Shown here: piece after piece, positions 7,910-14,527 of the stretch
Layout of the letters: every line of letters starts with the position of its first letter
How positions within the stretch are numbered: the first letter of the stretch is position 1
Assembly: GCA_003175915.1 (NCBI GenBank)
Contig: PSRH01000278.1
Span: forward strand, 1 to 18,261
DNA: 18,261 nt
DNA from: Candidatus Melainabacteria bacterium
GTDB lineage: Bacteria > Cyanobacteriota > Vampirovibrionia > Obscuribacterales > Obscuribacteraceae
Direction of reading: 5' to 3'
Made by a program: the position numbers and the translations under genes
The notes under the pieces: model-generated
Told to the model about the DNA's origin: nothing
Seen by the model: only the letters and a program-made list of their open reading frames with translations
Databases searched by the model: none

Positions 7910-8200
7910 ATGCGGCAAGATATTGTGGAGCTACTGGCTGCACTCTCAGCAAGAGAACGTGATGTGCTGCGGCTGAGATTTGGCCTTAATGATGGACAAC
8001 AGCGAACTTTAGAAGAGATCGCGACGCTTTACGGCGTGACAAAACAGCAAGTCAGGAAAATTGCAGTCAAAGCACTGAGCAAACTTAGGCCGCCGCCACC
8101 GCCAAATCGACCTGCAGCAGCAGCCGGTCGTCCGCGGGCACCGTTCTTCGCTGATTACTCACCCAAAACACACTTGCGTTCCCGAAATCAACAAAGGTGA
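7910..8200 (+). CDS. Stand-alone sigma-70 region 4-like HTH protein
   Basis: A 96-residue protein. Residues ~5-62 match sigma-70 region 4: LSARERDVLRLRFGLNDGQ, TLEEIATLYGVTKQQVRKI and KALSKLR, the helix-turn-helix that reads the -35 element. Regions 2 and 3 are absent: the reading frame is closed by a stop at 7886-7888, only seven codons upstream, and korB ends at 7787. A low-complexity Pro/Ala tail follows (RPPPPPNRPAAAAG), then a basic end. Possible roles are a DNA-binding regulator, an anti-sigma-like competitor for core polymerase, or a remnant of a full sigma factor. The intact 5' end and clean domain argue against simple decay. The ribosome-binding site is weak (CAGG). It converges with the TPR gene, 29 bases apart. 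Confidence 0.75.
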   Translation: MRQDIVELLAALSARERDVLRLRFGLNDGQQRTLEEIATLYGVTKQQVRKIAVKALSKLRPPPPPNRPAAAAGRPRAPFFADYSPKTHLRSRNQQR

Positions 8201-8229
8201 TACTTGCGGACGCGACCCCGACATTTAGC

Positions 8230-8874
8230 TCACTTCGAGTCTTCTGCGTGGCTGGGAAATTCCTGGGACCAGTCGGTCACCATATCACCTGTTACCCGGG
8301 GCAAAGAGCGTACTTTCGCTTCATCTTCTTTGGCCAGTTTCGGCTGGCCTATCAGTCTGTAAGCCTTCGCCCGGTTGGCGTAGTTTACGGCATAGCGCGG
8401 GCGTAATTTGATTGCTTCACTGAGATCTTGGATACCCTTTTCGTACTGGCCTTCTTTGAGATAACAGAAACCCCGGCACTGATAGCCCCAGGCAAGATAG
8501 AGGTCATGTTGGTTCTGCTTCTCGTTTTTAATAGATTGAGACTCGTTTCTGAATTGTTCGAGGAATTGCGAGAATTTGCTGATCGCTGGATCGAGCTTGT
8601 TTGCCCCCATCAAACGGCGGCCCTCCTGGTAGACTCGCTCAGATTTTTCGTGGGCCGGATCTAGACGCGGAACTCTCTCGAGCAGTTTGGCCCGTCTTAG
8701 ATCAAATCTCGCCATGGACTCCTGCAACCTGACTAGCTCTGCATGTCCATAGTCGTCAGCCTGCTCTTCTTCTTGTGAAACGTTCTTGGCCAGGACAATC
8801 GCCTGGCAGGTAAGCGAAAAGCCTACGAGCAAGGAGATGGTTTGCCATATTTGCCTTCTGCCTTTGCCAGCCAC
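8230..8874 (-). CDS. Exported TPR-repeat protein downstream of lytR-like gene
   Basis: About 214 residues from a GTG start at 8874-8872. A longer frame opens at 8976 but would overlap the preceding gene by 86 bases. The GTG has GGAG nine bases upstream and gives a proper signal peptide: a basic GKGRRQ segment, a hydrophobic SLLVGFSL core and a likely cleavage after VLA. The gap from the preceding stop is then 16 bases. A helical charged region follows, then two TPR units near the C-terminus (about AWGYQCRGFCYLKEGQYEKG and the following YAVNYANRAKAYRLIG). The product is probably periplasmic or surface-exposed and acts as a protein-binding scaffold. Cotranscription with the LCP gene suggests a role in wall or envelope polymer assembly; the partner is unknown. 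Confidence 0.8.
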   Translation of the reverse strand: MAGKGRRQIWQTISLLVGFSLTCQAIVLAKNVSQEEEQADDYGHAELVRLQESMARFDLRRAKLLERVPRLDPAHEKSERVYQEGRRLMGANKLDPAISKFSQFLEQFRNESQSIKNEKQNQHDLYLAWGYQCRGFCYLKEGQYEKGIQDLSEAIKLRPRYAVNYANRAKAYRLIGQPKLAKEDEAKVRSLPRVTGDMVTDWSQEFPSHAEDSK

Positions 8875-8890
8875 GCGACCGCGCTCCGTC

Positions 8891-10330
8891 CTACTTGTTT
8901 TTTTTCTGATCCGGAATCTCGGCGGTCTCGATATAGCACTGCGGGCTGACAACCAGCGTGATATCGCAAGGGGCAAGCGAGTCTAAGTTAACAACGGTCG
9001 GCCAGCTAGCCAGACAAGGAATTTCGTTTCTCAGCTTGCGTACCGATTCCTGGTCAGGTCTGACGCTGTTTTCAATGATCGCTGAGTGCTGGCAGTCGGC
9101 CGCATCAGCTCTAATTCGCCCTGTCACTTTGTAGCCCATGTGCCCGGCGATAATCTCAAGGCTTTTAGCGGCTTGCTCGCTACCTTTGGAGTAGCGGATT
9201 CCCAATGATATCGGTCCAGTCAGGCTGGTTGAAGTAAGCGACGAGCTGTTTGAGGCAGATCCGGCAGCATAGGCAAAATCGCGATTGGAAGATTGATCGC
9301 CGGCTGGCGGCCAGGAGTTAATCGGTATCCCTGCCAGTCTATTGAAGACGACAGCGCTAGCCTGCAAATCAGGCAACCAGTAGCTGCCACCATTAATGGT
9401 TGCCACCTTACCCGGAGTCATGCCTGATTCAATCTGGGTGGGCGTTAGGTCTTTGGCAAAAGCGGCCAACTGGGCCATTTCTTGCACCGACAGATTGGTG
9501 ACGACGTATTCGTTGGCGGCGTTGAAAAGGTCGGGAAGTTTGAGAATTATTTGCGGTTCCTGCAGCTTCTTATACACCTGACGGATAAACCACTGCTGCC
9601 TGTCTATGCGACCGATATCACCTGTGCAATCGTGACGGAAGCGCACATATTCTTCGGCCTGGGTTGGGTCAAGGGTCTGCAGGCCGGGCTTGAGGGCGAT
9701 GTGCAATCCGGCGGCGCGGTCGTTATAGAACATCTTTTTCTCAACCAGCACTTCTACCGGTCCGAGAATCTCAAAAACTCTTTTCAGACCCTGCGTGTCC
9801 ACCACAACGTACCGATCGATCGGTACGGAAAAGACATTTTGGACGGTCGAGACAGCCAGATCCGGTCCCCCAAAGGCATGGGCGGCGTTGATTTTGTCAT
9901 CGCCATGGCCAGGTATGGCCACCCGGCTATCGCGGGGAATCGAGACGACCCCGACTTTTTTGGCTTGCGGGTCGACACTGACAAGCATCATCGTGTCCGA
10001 ACGCGTGCCGACAAAGCGCTGGGTATTGCGACCATTAGAATCAACACCCATCAAAAGGATATTCATGCGATGGTCTAAACTGGGTACAAGTTGGGCTAGA
10101 GTGCTCAATGGACCAACCGGGGCAGTACTGCCCAAGCTCGCCTGTTCGTTGCCGGCGGAATTGGCAGGGCTTTCCACATTAGCTTGTAGGCTCCGCTGGC
10201 TGTTTAGCGTCGTGGCCACGGCAAGACCTATCGCTACCCCTGCTATCGCCGCGAGCACCACTTGCAGGAGACTCGGAAACGCACCAAACTGAGACCTATT
10301 GAAGATCACGTGATAAATTCTTGTTTGCAA
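8891..10330 (-). CDS. LytR-CpsA-Psr (LCP) family protein with C-terminal LytR_C domain
   Basis: A 479-residue membrane-anchored protein. An N-terminal helix at about 19-43 is followed by a linker and the LCP domain (about 87-253). It has the catalytic and lipid-phosphate-binding residues expected: GTRSDT (Arg110, Asp112), SIPRDS (Arg133, Asp134), DKINAAH (Lys146) and DIGRIDRQQ (Arg241, Arg244). A C-terminal LytR_C-like domain follows at about 375-465. Family members transfer glycopolymers from undecaprenyl carriers onto peptidoglycan or another acceptor outside the cytoplasmic membrane. The start is TTG at 10330 with no clear Shine-Dalgarno; GTG at 10309 is an alternative that keeps the membrane helix. 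The TPR gene follows after 16 bases. Confidence 0.92.
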   Translation of the reverse strand: MQTRIYHVIFNRSQFGAFPSLLQVVLAAIAGVAIGLAVATTLNSQRSLQANVESPANSAGNEQASLGSTAPVGPLSTLAQLVPSLDHRMNILLMGVDSNGRNTQRFVGTRSDTMMLVSVDPQAKKVGVVSIPRDSRVAIPGHGDDKINAAHAFGGPDLAVSTVQNVFSVPIDRYVVVDTQGLKRVFEILGPVEVLVEKKMFYNDRAAGLHIALKPGLQTLDPTQAEEYVRFRHDCTGDIGRIDRQQWFIRQVYKKLQEPQIILKLPDLFNAANEYVVTNLSVQEMAQLAAFAKDLTPTQIESGMTPGKVATINGGSYWLPDLQASAVVFNRLAGIPINSWPPAGDQSSNRDFAYAAGSASNSSSLTSTSLTGPISLGIRYSKGSEQAAKSLEIIAGHMGYKVTGRIRADAADCQHSAIIENSVRPDQESVRKLRNEIPCLASWPTVVNLDSLAPCDITLVVSPQCYIETAEIPDQKKNK

Positions 10331-10339
10331 CTGCTAAAA

Positions 10340-10388
10340 CAATCTTAGCGTGGTTGGTCTTGGCTATACTGAAAGCCTAATAAGATTG
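10340..10388. promoter_or_regulatory. Nested inverted repeat between the LCP gene and the zincin operon
   Basis: CAATCTTA (10340-10347) and TAAGATTG (10381-10388) form a perfect 8-base inverted repeat. It encloses a GGCT/AGCC hairpin around a TATACT hexamer (10365-10370). In the LCP transcript the structure ends nine bases before the TTG start and is followed by TTTT. It could be an operator for the divergent pair or an attenuator of the LCP gene. Confidence 0.35.
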
Positions 10389-10451
10389 AATCTAGAATTT
10401 ACCAGCATTTATCACTCGCGCCGGACAAGCCCATTTTTTCATAATCGTTTT

Positions 10452-10464
10452 TATTAAATTACTG
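10452..10464 (+). promoter_or_regulatory. Possible -10 element for a leaderless transcript
   Basis: TATTAA at 10452-10457 ends seven bases before the first GTG, the distance from a -10 box to a start site at +1. No ribosome-binding site precedes the GTG. No good -35 match was found, so this is a weak call. Confidence 0.2.
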
Positions 10465-11729
10465 TGGTGACCCAAAGCTCTGTCGACTTGCAAAAGATTA
10501 ACGGTCCTAGCGGATTCATCGAATATGCAGGAGCCATGCTTGTTGTCGACTATGGCAAGGTATATCAAGATGGCACTCCGGTCGGCTTCTTGTTTGAAGA
10601 CGGCTATTTGAAGGACACCAGTGGACCCCTTGGCCTGTCAGATCAGCTCCGTCCAATTGAAGCTCTGCCTGGCCTGACTTTTCGAGGCATAGACACAAGC
10701 GGTCTCGCCCTCAAGCTGCCCCTGGCGAACCACGGTGGGCCGACCGGCGACCTGACCTACAACGGTATCCGGCTCCACGTCGTCAACGGGCGATTGGCTA
10801 CGCTTGATCATCGACTGGTGGGCGTTTTTGGCGATGATGGGGTTCTTTGCCTGAGGGACGGCGCCGCCAAGGATGGCGAGTTTCGCCTTGATGAGGTCAC
10901 CCAGCTCAATACGCTCTTCCAGGGAAACAAAAGTGACGGCAAGCCCTGGACCCATGAGTTCAATCGCCAGCCGACTCTCTACCGCAAAGACCGATCTTAT
11001 GCCGAAAACGAAATCATCAGGTATTTCATGGGTTTTGATGCTTTAAGCACGGTCCAGAAGCGCTACGTGCTGGAGACAATGACTTTGTGGGCCGCTTCCG
11101 GAATTCTACAAGTGGTTCGCAAAAGCGAAGGAGACGCCTCACTGGGAAACGTCAAGCATGGAGCGGCTGGGGTAACGGCCGTGCGCACAGGCAATGCTAC
11201 GTTTGACAAGGAAGAATTCGATCGCGATGTTGTCCATTACAATCAGAGGGGCCCGCATTTCACGGTCGGGCGCGGACCTAATCTCGATCTTGTGGAAGTG
11301 CGTCTCAGTCTTGTCGTCCCCCACGAATTTGGTCATCAACTCGAATTCACCCTTACTCAAGCTGCCCAGGACCACATCACCGAAATGTATAATCAGCGGC
11401 GCAAGACCTGTGAGAAGGTGCACGCCCTACCGCCTCATATAGCTGGATATTCCGAGTTTTTGAGAAAGGACCAGGTTGAACGCCGGCATTTTGTCTCCGG
11501 CTACTCAAAGTCCAGCATGCACGAATATTGGGCGGAATGCGTGGCCGCCTTTTCAGTGAAGGGATCAAGGGAGATTCTCAAGCAATTCGATCCGGAAATG
11601 CATGCACTTCTCACCAGATTGGTAGTTAAGCCGCAGTCCATACTGAGGATCGTTTTGCATGAAACCACTGCCGCTCTTCAGGCCAGCCTGAAACTCGGAG
11701 GGGAGTATACAGATGACTTGCTCTTTTAG
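10464..11729 (+). CDS. Zinc metalloprotease-like protein (HEFGH; lethal-factor-like gluzincin)
   Basis: 421 residues. The zinc site is visible: VVPHEFGHQLE with His287, Glu288 and His291, and a probable third ligand Glu358 in SMHEYWAECVAAFS. HEFGH followed by E-x-W/F-A-E resembles the anthrax lethal factor-type (M34/ATLF) peptidase domain; the match is by motif only. The first ~135 residues contain two similar units, VVDYGKV...PVGFLFEDGYLKD (27-51) and VVNGRLA...LVGVFGDDGVLCLRD (106-132), which look like a beta-rich duplicated binding module. There is no signal peptide, so it acts inside the cell or leaves by another route. The start is GTG 10464 (or 10467), because an in-frame stop lies at 10455-10457. 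There is no Shine-Dalgarno. Its 3' end overlaps the next gene by 17 bases. Confidence 0.75.
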   Translation: MVTQSSVDLQKINGPSGFIEYAGAMLVVDYGKVYQDGTPVGFLFEDGYLKDTSGPLGLSDQLRPIEALPGLTFRGIDTSGLALKLPLANHGGPTGDLTYNGIRLHVVNGRLATLDHRLVGVFGDDGVLCLRDGAAKDGEFRLDEVTQLNTLFQGNKSDGKPWTHEFNRQPTLYRKDRSYAENEIIRYFMGFDALSTVQKRYVLETMTLWAASGILQVVRKSEGDASLGNVKHGAAGVTAVRTGNATFDKEEFDRDVVHYNQRGPHFTVGRGPNLDLVEVRLSLVVPHEFGHQLEFTLTQAAQDHITEMYNQRRKTCEKVHALPPHIAGYSEFLRKDQVERRHFVSGYSKSSMHEYWAECVAAFSVKGSREILKQFDPEMHALLTRLVVKPQSILRIVLHETTAALQASLKLGGEYTDDLLF

Positions 11730-13182
11730 TAAGAGAAATCGTTTGGCTTTTATAGCGGCATGGACGACGTTAGCGATTTTGATCAACTTGCTTGTCGGTG
11801 CGCCGGCTTCCGCCCTGGCAACTGACCAGAATCAAAGCTCCATGACCGCGCCTGAACCTAGCCCCGATCCAAAACCAGTTGCGGGCCAAAAAAAGCCCCC
11901 GCCAGCGGCTGATATATCAATTCCTCACGATCTGGTTGAACCGCTTGCTCCGCCCTCTAATCTTGACCCTTCCCAGGCAAACTTCTACCAGCTGCCCCAT
12001 AGCTCAGAGGCAACATCAAACGAGCCCTATGCGACGACGGCGCCGCCTGCCGGCCTGCCTCAACCAGGGAACTTTCAGGCTCCCCCCGCCAATCAGGCGA
12101 ACGGCACGTCGACAGCTTTACCGCCGGTGAATGGCATGGGGGAAAACGACAACGCCATTGATGCTTCTAAAGTGGAAAGCAGTAACCCGCCTGCAAGTTT
12201 TCCCTCGGAATCGCTGATTCCGGAATTCAACCAACCGATGCCGCAAGTGAGCGCCATTGTCAGGCAAGGCGAAACAAGCGGAGCGCCCGCCCAGCCGGTT
12301 AATTCCCCGCCCCAGGTCTCAGCCGAGCAAAGACTGAAGGGGCTCGAACAAAGCGTCTTTGGCTTGACATATTCCGAACACGACCTGACTTCCCGCCTCT
12401 CCCACCTGGAAACGGAAACCTTTGGGGCGGTTGGCTCTGGTAGTTTTGAGGAAAGGCTGCAAAAACTGGAGTTGAAGATTGGTGGTCAACCGGCGTTCGA
12501 GCGCAGTAATGGTTCAACGCCTGCCTCCGGGGATACCCCTTCAGGCGGTGCTCTATGCGGTGATAACGAAGCGAGCACGATTGTTCAAGCCATACCGAGT
12601 GATGAAAAGGCCGGTGATTATTTTGCCAATATTCACGCTCTCAACGGCCGCGCTGCCCGCTGGAGTAAGTTCCCAGTCCGTTTGCATTTGCCTCAGGCAT
12701 CGCCGGAAGCATGGGAAAAAAATCTTACCGCTGCAGTGAAAAGGTGGAACCAATGTATACCACTAAATGTGGTGCCACAAGGTGAAAGTGCGGATATCGA
12801 CGTGACTTGGGTAAATCACCTGACGCCGAGACTATTCGGCATTACCAGAGTCGTGATTACTCAAGGACGCATGCACGTGCAAATTTTTATGCTGCGTCCC
12901 ACATTCTATTTGCCGGAAGTACCAGAGCGCGCTCTCTTGCCTGCTTTTCTGCATGAGTTGGGCCACGGCATGGGCTTGCTCGGACACAGCGACGAGCCAG
13001 GTGATCTCATGTATCCTATGGAGTTTGTGCCTGGCAGCAAGTTCTCCTCGAAGGCCGTTTCGATAGGAGCAAGAGACATCAATACGCTCAAGAAAGTGTA
13101 TGAATTACCGATCGTAGAAAATGGCTACACCGCTCCGGCTCCCATGGAATGGGGAAGCGGCGGCAAAATCACGAAGGACTAA
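11713..13182 (+). CDS. Secreted metzincin (matrixin-like) metalloprotease with coiled RL-LE-FG repeats
   Basis: 489 residues. A signal peptide (1 to about 36; basic SKRNR, hydrophobic core, ASALA cleavage site) leads into a ~165-residue Pro/Ala/Asn-rich linker. Three repeats follow: RLKGLEQSVFG (207-217), RLSHLETETFG (228-238) and RLQKLELKIGG (248-258). I have seen this type of repeat in cyanobacterial-lineage envelope proteins, where its function is unclear. The C-terminal catalytic domain has the full metzincin site HELGHGMGLLGH (His414, Glu415, His418, His425) and a Met-turn, DLMYPM (Met433), so it should be an active extracytoplasmic zinc endopeptidase. The ATG has GGAGGGGAG (11697-11705) seven bases upstream and overlaps the previous zincin gene by 17 bases, so the two are translationally coupled. 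Confidence 0.9.
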   Translation: MTCSFSKRNRLAFIAAWTTLAILINLLVGAPASALATDQNQSSMTAPEPSPDPKPVAGQKKPPPAADISIPHDLVEPLAPPSNLDPSQANFYQLPHSSEATSNEPYATTAPPAGLPQPGNFQAPPANQANGTSTALPPVNGMGENDNAIDASKVESSNPPASFPSESLIPEFNQPMPQVSAIVRQGETSGAPAQPVNSPPQVSAEQRLKGLEQSVFGLTYSEHDLTSRLSHLETETFGAVGSGSFEERLQKLELKIGGQPAFERSNGSTPASGDTPSGGALCGDNEASTIVQAIPSDEKAGDYFANIHALNGRAARWSKFPVRLHLPQASPEAWEKNLTAAVKRWNQCIPLNVVPQGESADIDVTWVNHLTPRLFGITRVVITQGRMHVQIFMLRPTFYLPEVPERALLPAFLHELGHGMGLLGHSDEPGDLMYPMEFVPGSKFSSKAVSIGARDINTLKKVYELPIVENGYTAPAPMEWGSGGKITKD

Positions 13183-13183
13183 A

Positions 13184-14026
13184 ATGACTCTCAAGCTCAA
13201 GGAGATTAGCGCCGCTCACAGTCCGGACTCTGATGACGCCTTTATGTTCTATGCTCTTGCCCAGGGCAAGCTCGACACCGGTGAGCTGAAAATCAACCGA
13301 ATAGCCAAAGACATTCAGACCCTCAATCAAGAAGCGTTGAAGAATACCTATGAAGTTACGGCCATATCCTTTGCAGTTTATCCGGAAATCTGTCGGCATT
13401 ATTTCTTGACCAGTTGTGGCGCCAGCATGGGCGAAAACTACGGGCCGGTTTTAATCGCCAATGACAAGCTTGACTCAGCGCAGCTGGCTTCTGCTCGCAT
13501 AGCCATTCCGGGCCGGTTGACCACTGCCTTTCTTGTCTTGAGGCTTTTTCAACCCAACGCTAATTTTGTGGAAGTTCCATTCGATCAAATCATCGAAGCA
13601 GTGGCCAATCGATCGGTTGATGCTGGTCTCTTGATTCACGAGGGACAATTGACCTATGCCACACAGGGACTGAGTAAATTGGTCGATTTCGGTGAATGGT
13701 GGCACAAACGTACCGGACTACCGCTACCCCTGGGCGGCAATGCCATACGCAAGGATCTCGGCCGGCAGACGATTGAAAAGGTGACAAAATTATTGAAAGA
13801 GTCCATTGTCTATGCCCTTGCCCATCGACAAGAAGCCCTACGTTATGCCATGACCTTCGCCAGGGACATGAGTGAGGATATGGCTAACCGTTATGTCGGC
13901 ATGTATGTCAATGAACTGACGGTCGACTGTGGTGAGCGAGGTCGGCAGGCCGTAAAGAGACTATTCGACGAGGCCTTTAGTGGGGGCCTTTTGAAAGAGC
14001 GAATTGTGCCGGAATTCGCCGACTAG
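13184..14026 (+). CDS. mqnD: 1,4-dihydroxy-6-naphthoate synthase (futalosine menaquinone pathway)
   Basis: 280 residues from the ATG at 13184, one base after the preceding stop, with AAGGA (13174-13178) inside the upstream gene. A longer frame from 13121 would overlap the protease and adds an unrelated N-terminus. Family features include HSPDSDDAFMFYAL near the start, SCGASMGENYGPVL, IPGRLTTAFLVLRLF, LIHEGQLTYA with the probable catalytic His152, and PLPLGGNAIRKDLG. MqnD converts cyclic dehypoxanthine futalosine to 1,4-dihydroxy-6-naphthoate in the cytoplasm. Its presence implies menaquinone made by the futalosine route rather than the classical Men route. No other mqn gene is in the window. 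Sitting last in a metalloprotease operon is odd and may only reflect gene packing. Confidence 0.93.
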   Translation: MTLKLKEISAAHSPDSDDAFMFYALAQGKLDTGELKINRIAKDIQTLNQEALKNTYEVTAISFAVYPEICRHYFLTSCGASMGENYGPVLIANDKLDSAQLASARIAIPGRLTTAFLVLRLFQPNANFVEVPFDQIIEAVANRSVDAGLLIHEGQLTYATQGLSKLVDFGEWWHKRTGLPLPLGGNAIRKDLGRQTIEKVTKLLKESIVYALAHRQEALRYAMTFARDMSEDMANRYVGMYVNELTVDCGERGRQAVKRLFDEAFSGGLLKERIVPEFAD

Positions 14027-14046
14027 TTTTAACCCGCCTGATTGAA

Positions 14047-14190
14047 TCAGTCAGCGCCTTCAGCAATTAGGTTAAAGGTGACCGGCGTAGTCTCATCCGC
14101 TTCACTTTGATCGGGCAAAAGGATTACGCTGTTCGTCTCACACTCACTGGTGAAATTGCTTATAGGTTGAGAGGTTATCTCAGTGTCCAT
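14047..14190 (-). CDS. Small acidic ORF, 47 residues, no basic residues
   Basis: A frame from ATG 14190-14188 to TGA 14049-14047. It begins MDTEITSQPISNFTSE and ends TPVTFNLIAEGAD. It has ten Asp/Glu, one Cys and no Lys, Arg or His. AAGGAG (14204-14199) stands exactly eight bases upstream of the ATG, the main evidence for translation. An earlier ATG (14196) is too near that site. Just upstream, TTCGAAGGA occurs twice on the minus strand (14221-14213 and 14208-14200), so a second SD-like copy precedes the first. No signal peptide, no known family. It converges with mqnD across 20 bases that contain a short CTGAT-TGA-ATCAG hairpin (14038-14050 region). It could be a regulatory peptide or a chance ORF. 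Confidence 0.5.
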   Translation of the reverse strand: MDTEITSQPISNFTSECETNSVILLPDQSEADETTPVTFNLIAEGAD

Positions 14191-14204
14191 GCGCATTTCT
14201 CCTT

Positions 14205-14527
14205 CGAATTTGTCCTTCGAAATCGAACGGCCATATCATACAGAAAAAACACTGTAAAGACTGTCTCAAGTTGCTCTTCTAAAAGCAAAAGCCGCTACCG
14301 TTCCCCAGATCGCTTGCCCGTGCCAGTTGCAAAGTAACTTAATGCTGGCTCATTTTAGCGGATGGCAATTTTGCCTCTTTGGTCAAGGGCAAAATAAAAA
14401 CTGAAAAGAGCGCTTCTGAAAGCCAACGGATGGGTTTACTCATCCATTCCTTATGGGCAAGATAGCCATTGAAAGGCAATAATGCTTTTCGCTTACTACC
14501 TGAATTTTGGGGGGCGGGGTTCAGAAT
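14205..14527. other. Non-coding interval before the TPR gene
   Basis: About 320 bases with no gene I can support. It is AT-rich and contains the palindromic cluster at 14364-14395, a GGATG/CATCC hairpin (14429-14446) and a purine-rich GGGGGGCGGGG tract that serves as the ribosome-binding site of the following gene. A 34-codon minus-strand frame (14443-14339) is discussed among the rejected items. Confidence 0.5.
14364..14395. promoter_or_regulatory. Nested GGCAA/TTGCC palindromes upstream of the TPR gene
   Basis: GGCAATTTTGCC (14364-14375) is a near-perfect palindrome. Its right half also pairs as ATTTTGCC (14368-14375) with GGCAAAAT (14388-14395), extended inwards by CTT/AAG with one bulged base. 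No U-run follows on either strand, so it does not look like a terminator. Repeated half-sites suggest a binding site for a dimeric regulator, about 130 bases before the TPR start. Two more GGCAA copies follow near 14456 and 14475. Confidence 0.35.

Noticed and set aside
8875..8976. N-terminal extension of the exported TPR protein
   Set aside because: It overlaps the LCP gene and would bury the signal peptide; GTG 8874 has a good SD.
9482..10078. 198-codon plus-strand frame opposite the LCP gene
   Set aside because: It is antisense to a well supported LCP domain and has no recognisable motif.
13121..13183. N-terminal extension of mqnD
   Set aside because: The extra 21 residues overlap the metalloprotease gene in another frame and do not resemble the family; ATG 13184 has its own SD.
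14107..14337. Plus-strand 76-residue frame in the gap after mqnD
   Set aside because: It lacks a ribosome-binding site, has a low-complexity basic composition and lies antisense to the better supported small acidic ORF.
14339..14443. Minus-strand 34-codon ORF beginning MSKPIRWLSEALF with a hydrophobic middle
   Set aside because: It has AAGGA only four bases before the ATG and overlaps the palindromic cluster; a small membrane peptide is possible, but the spacing and lack of other support are too weak to call a gene.
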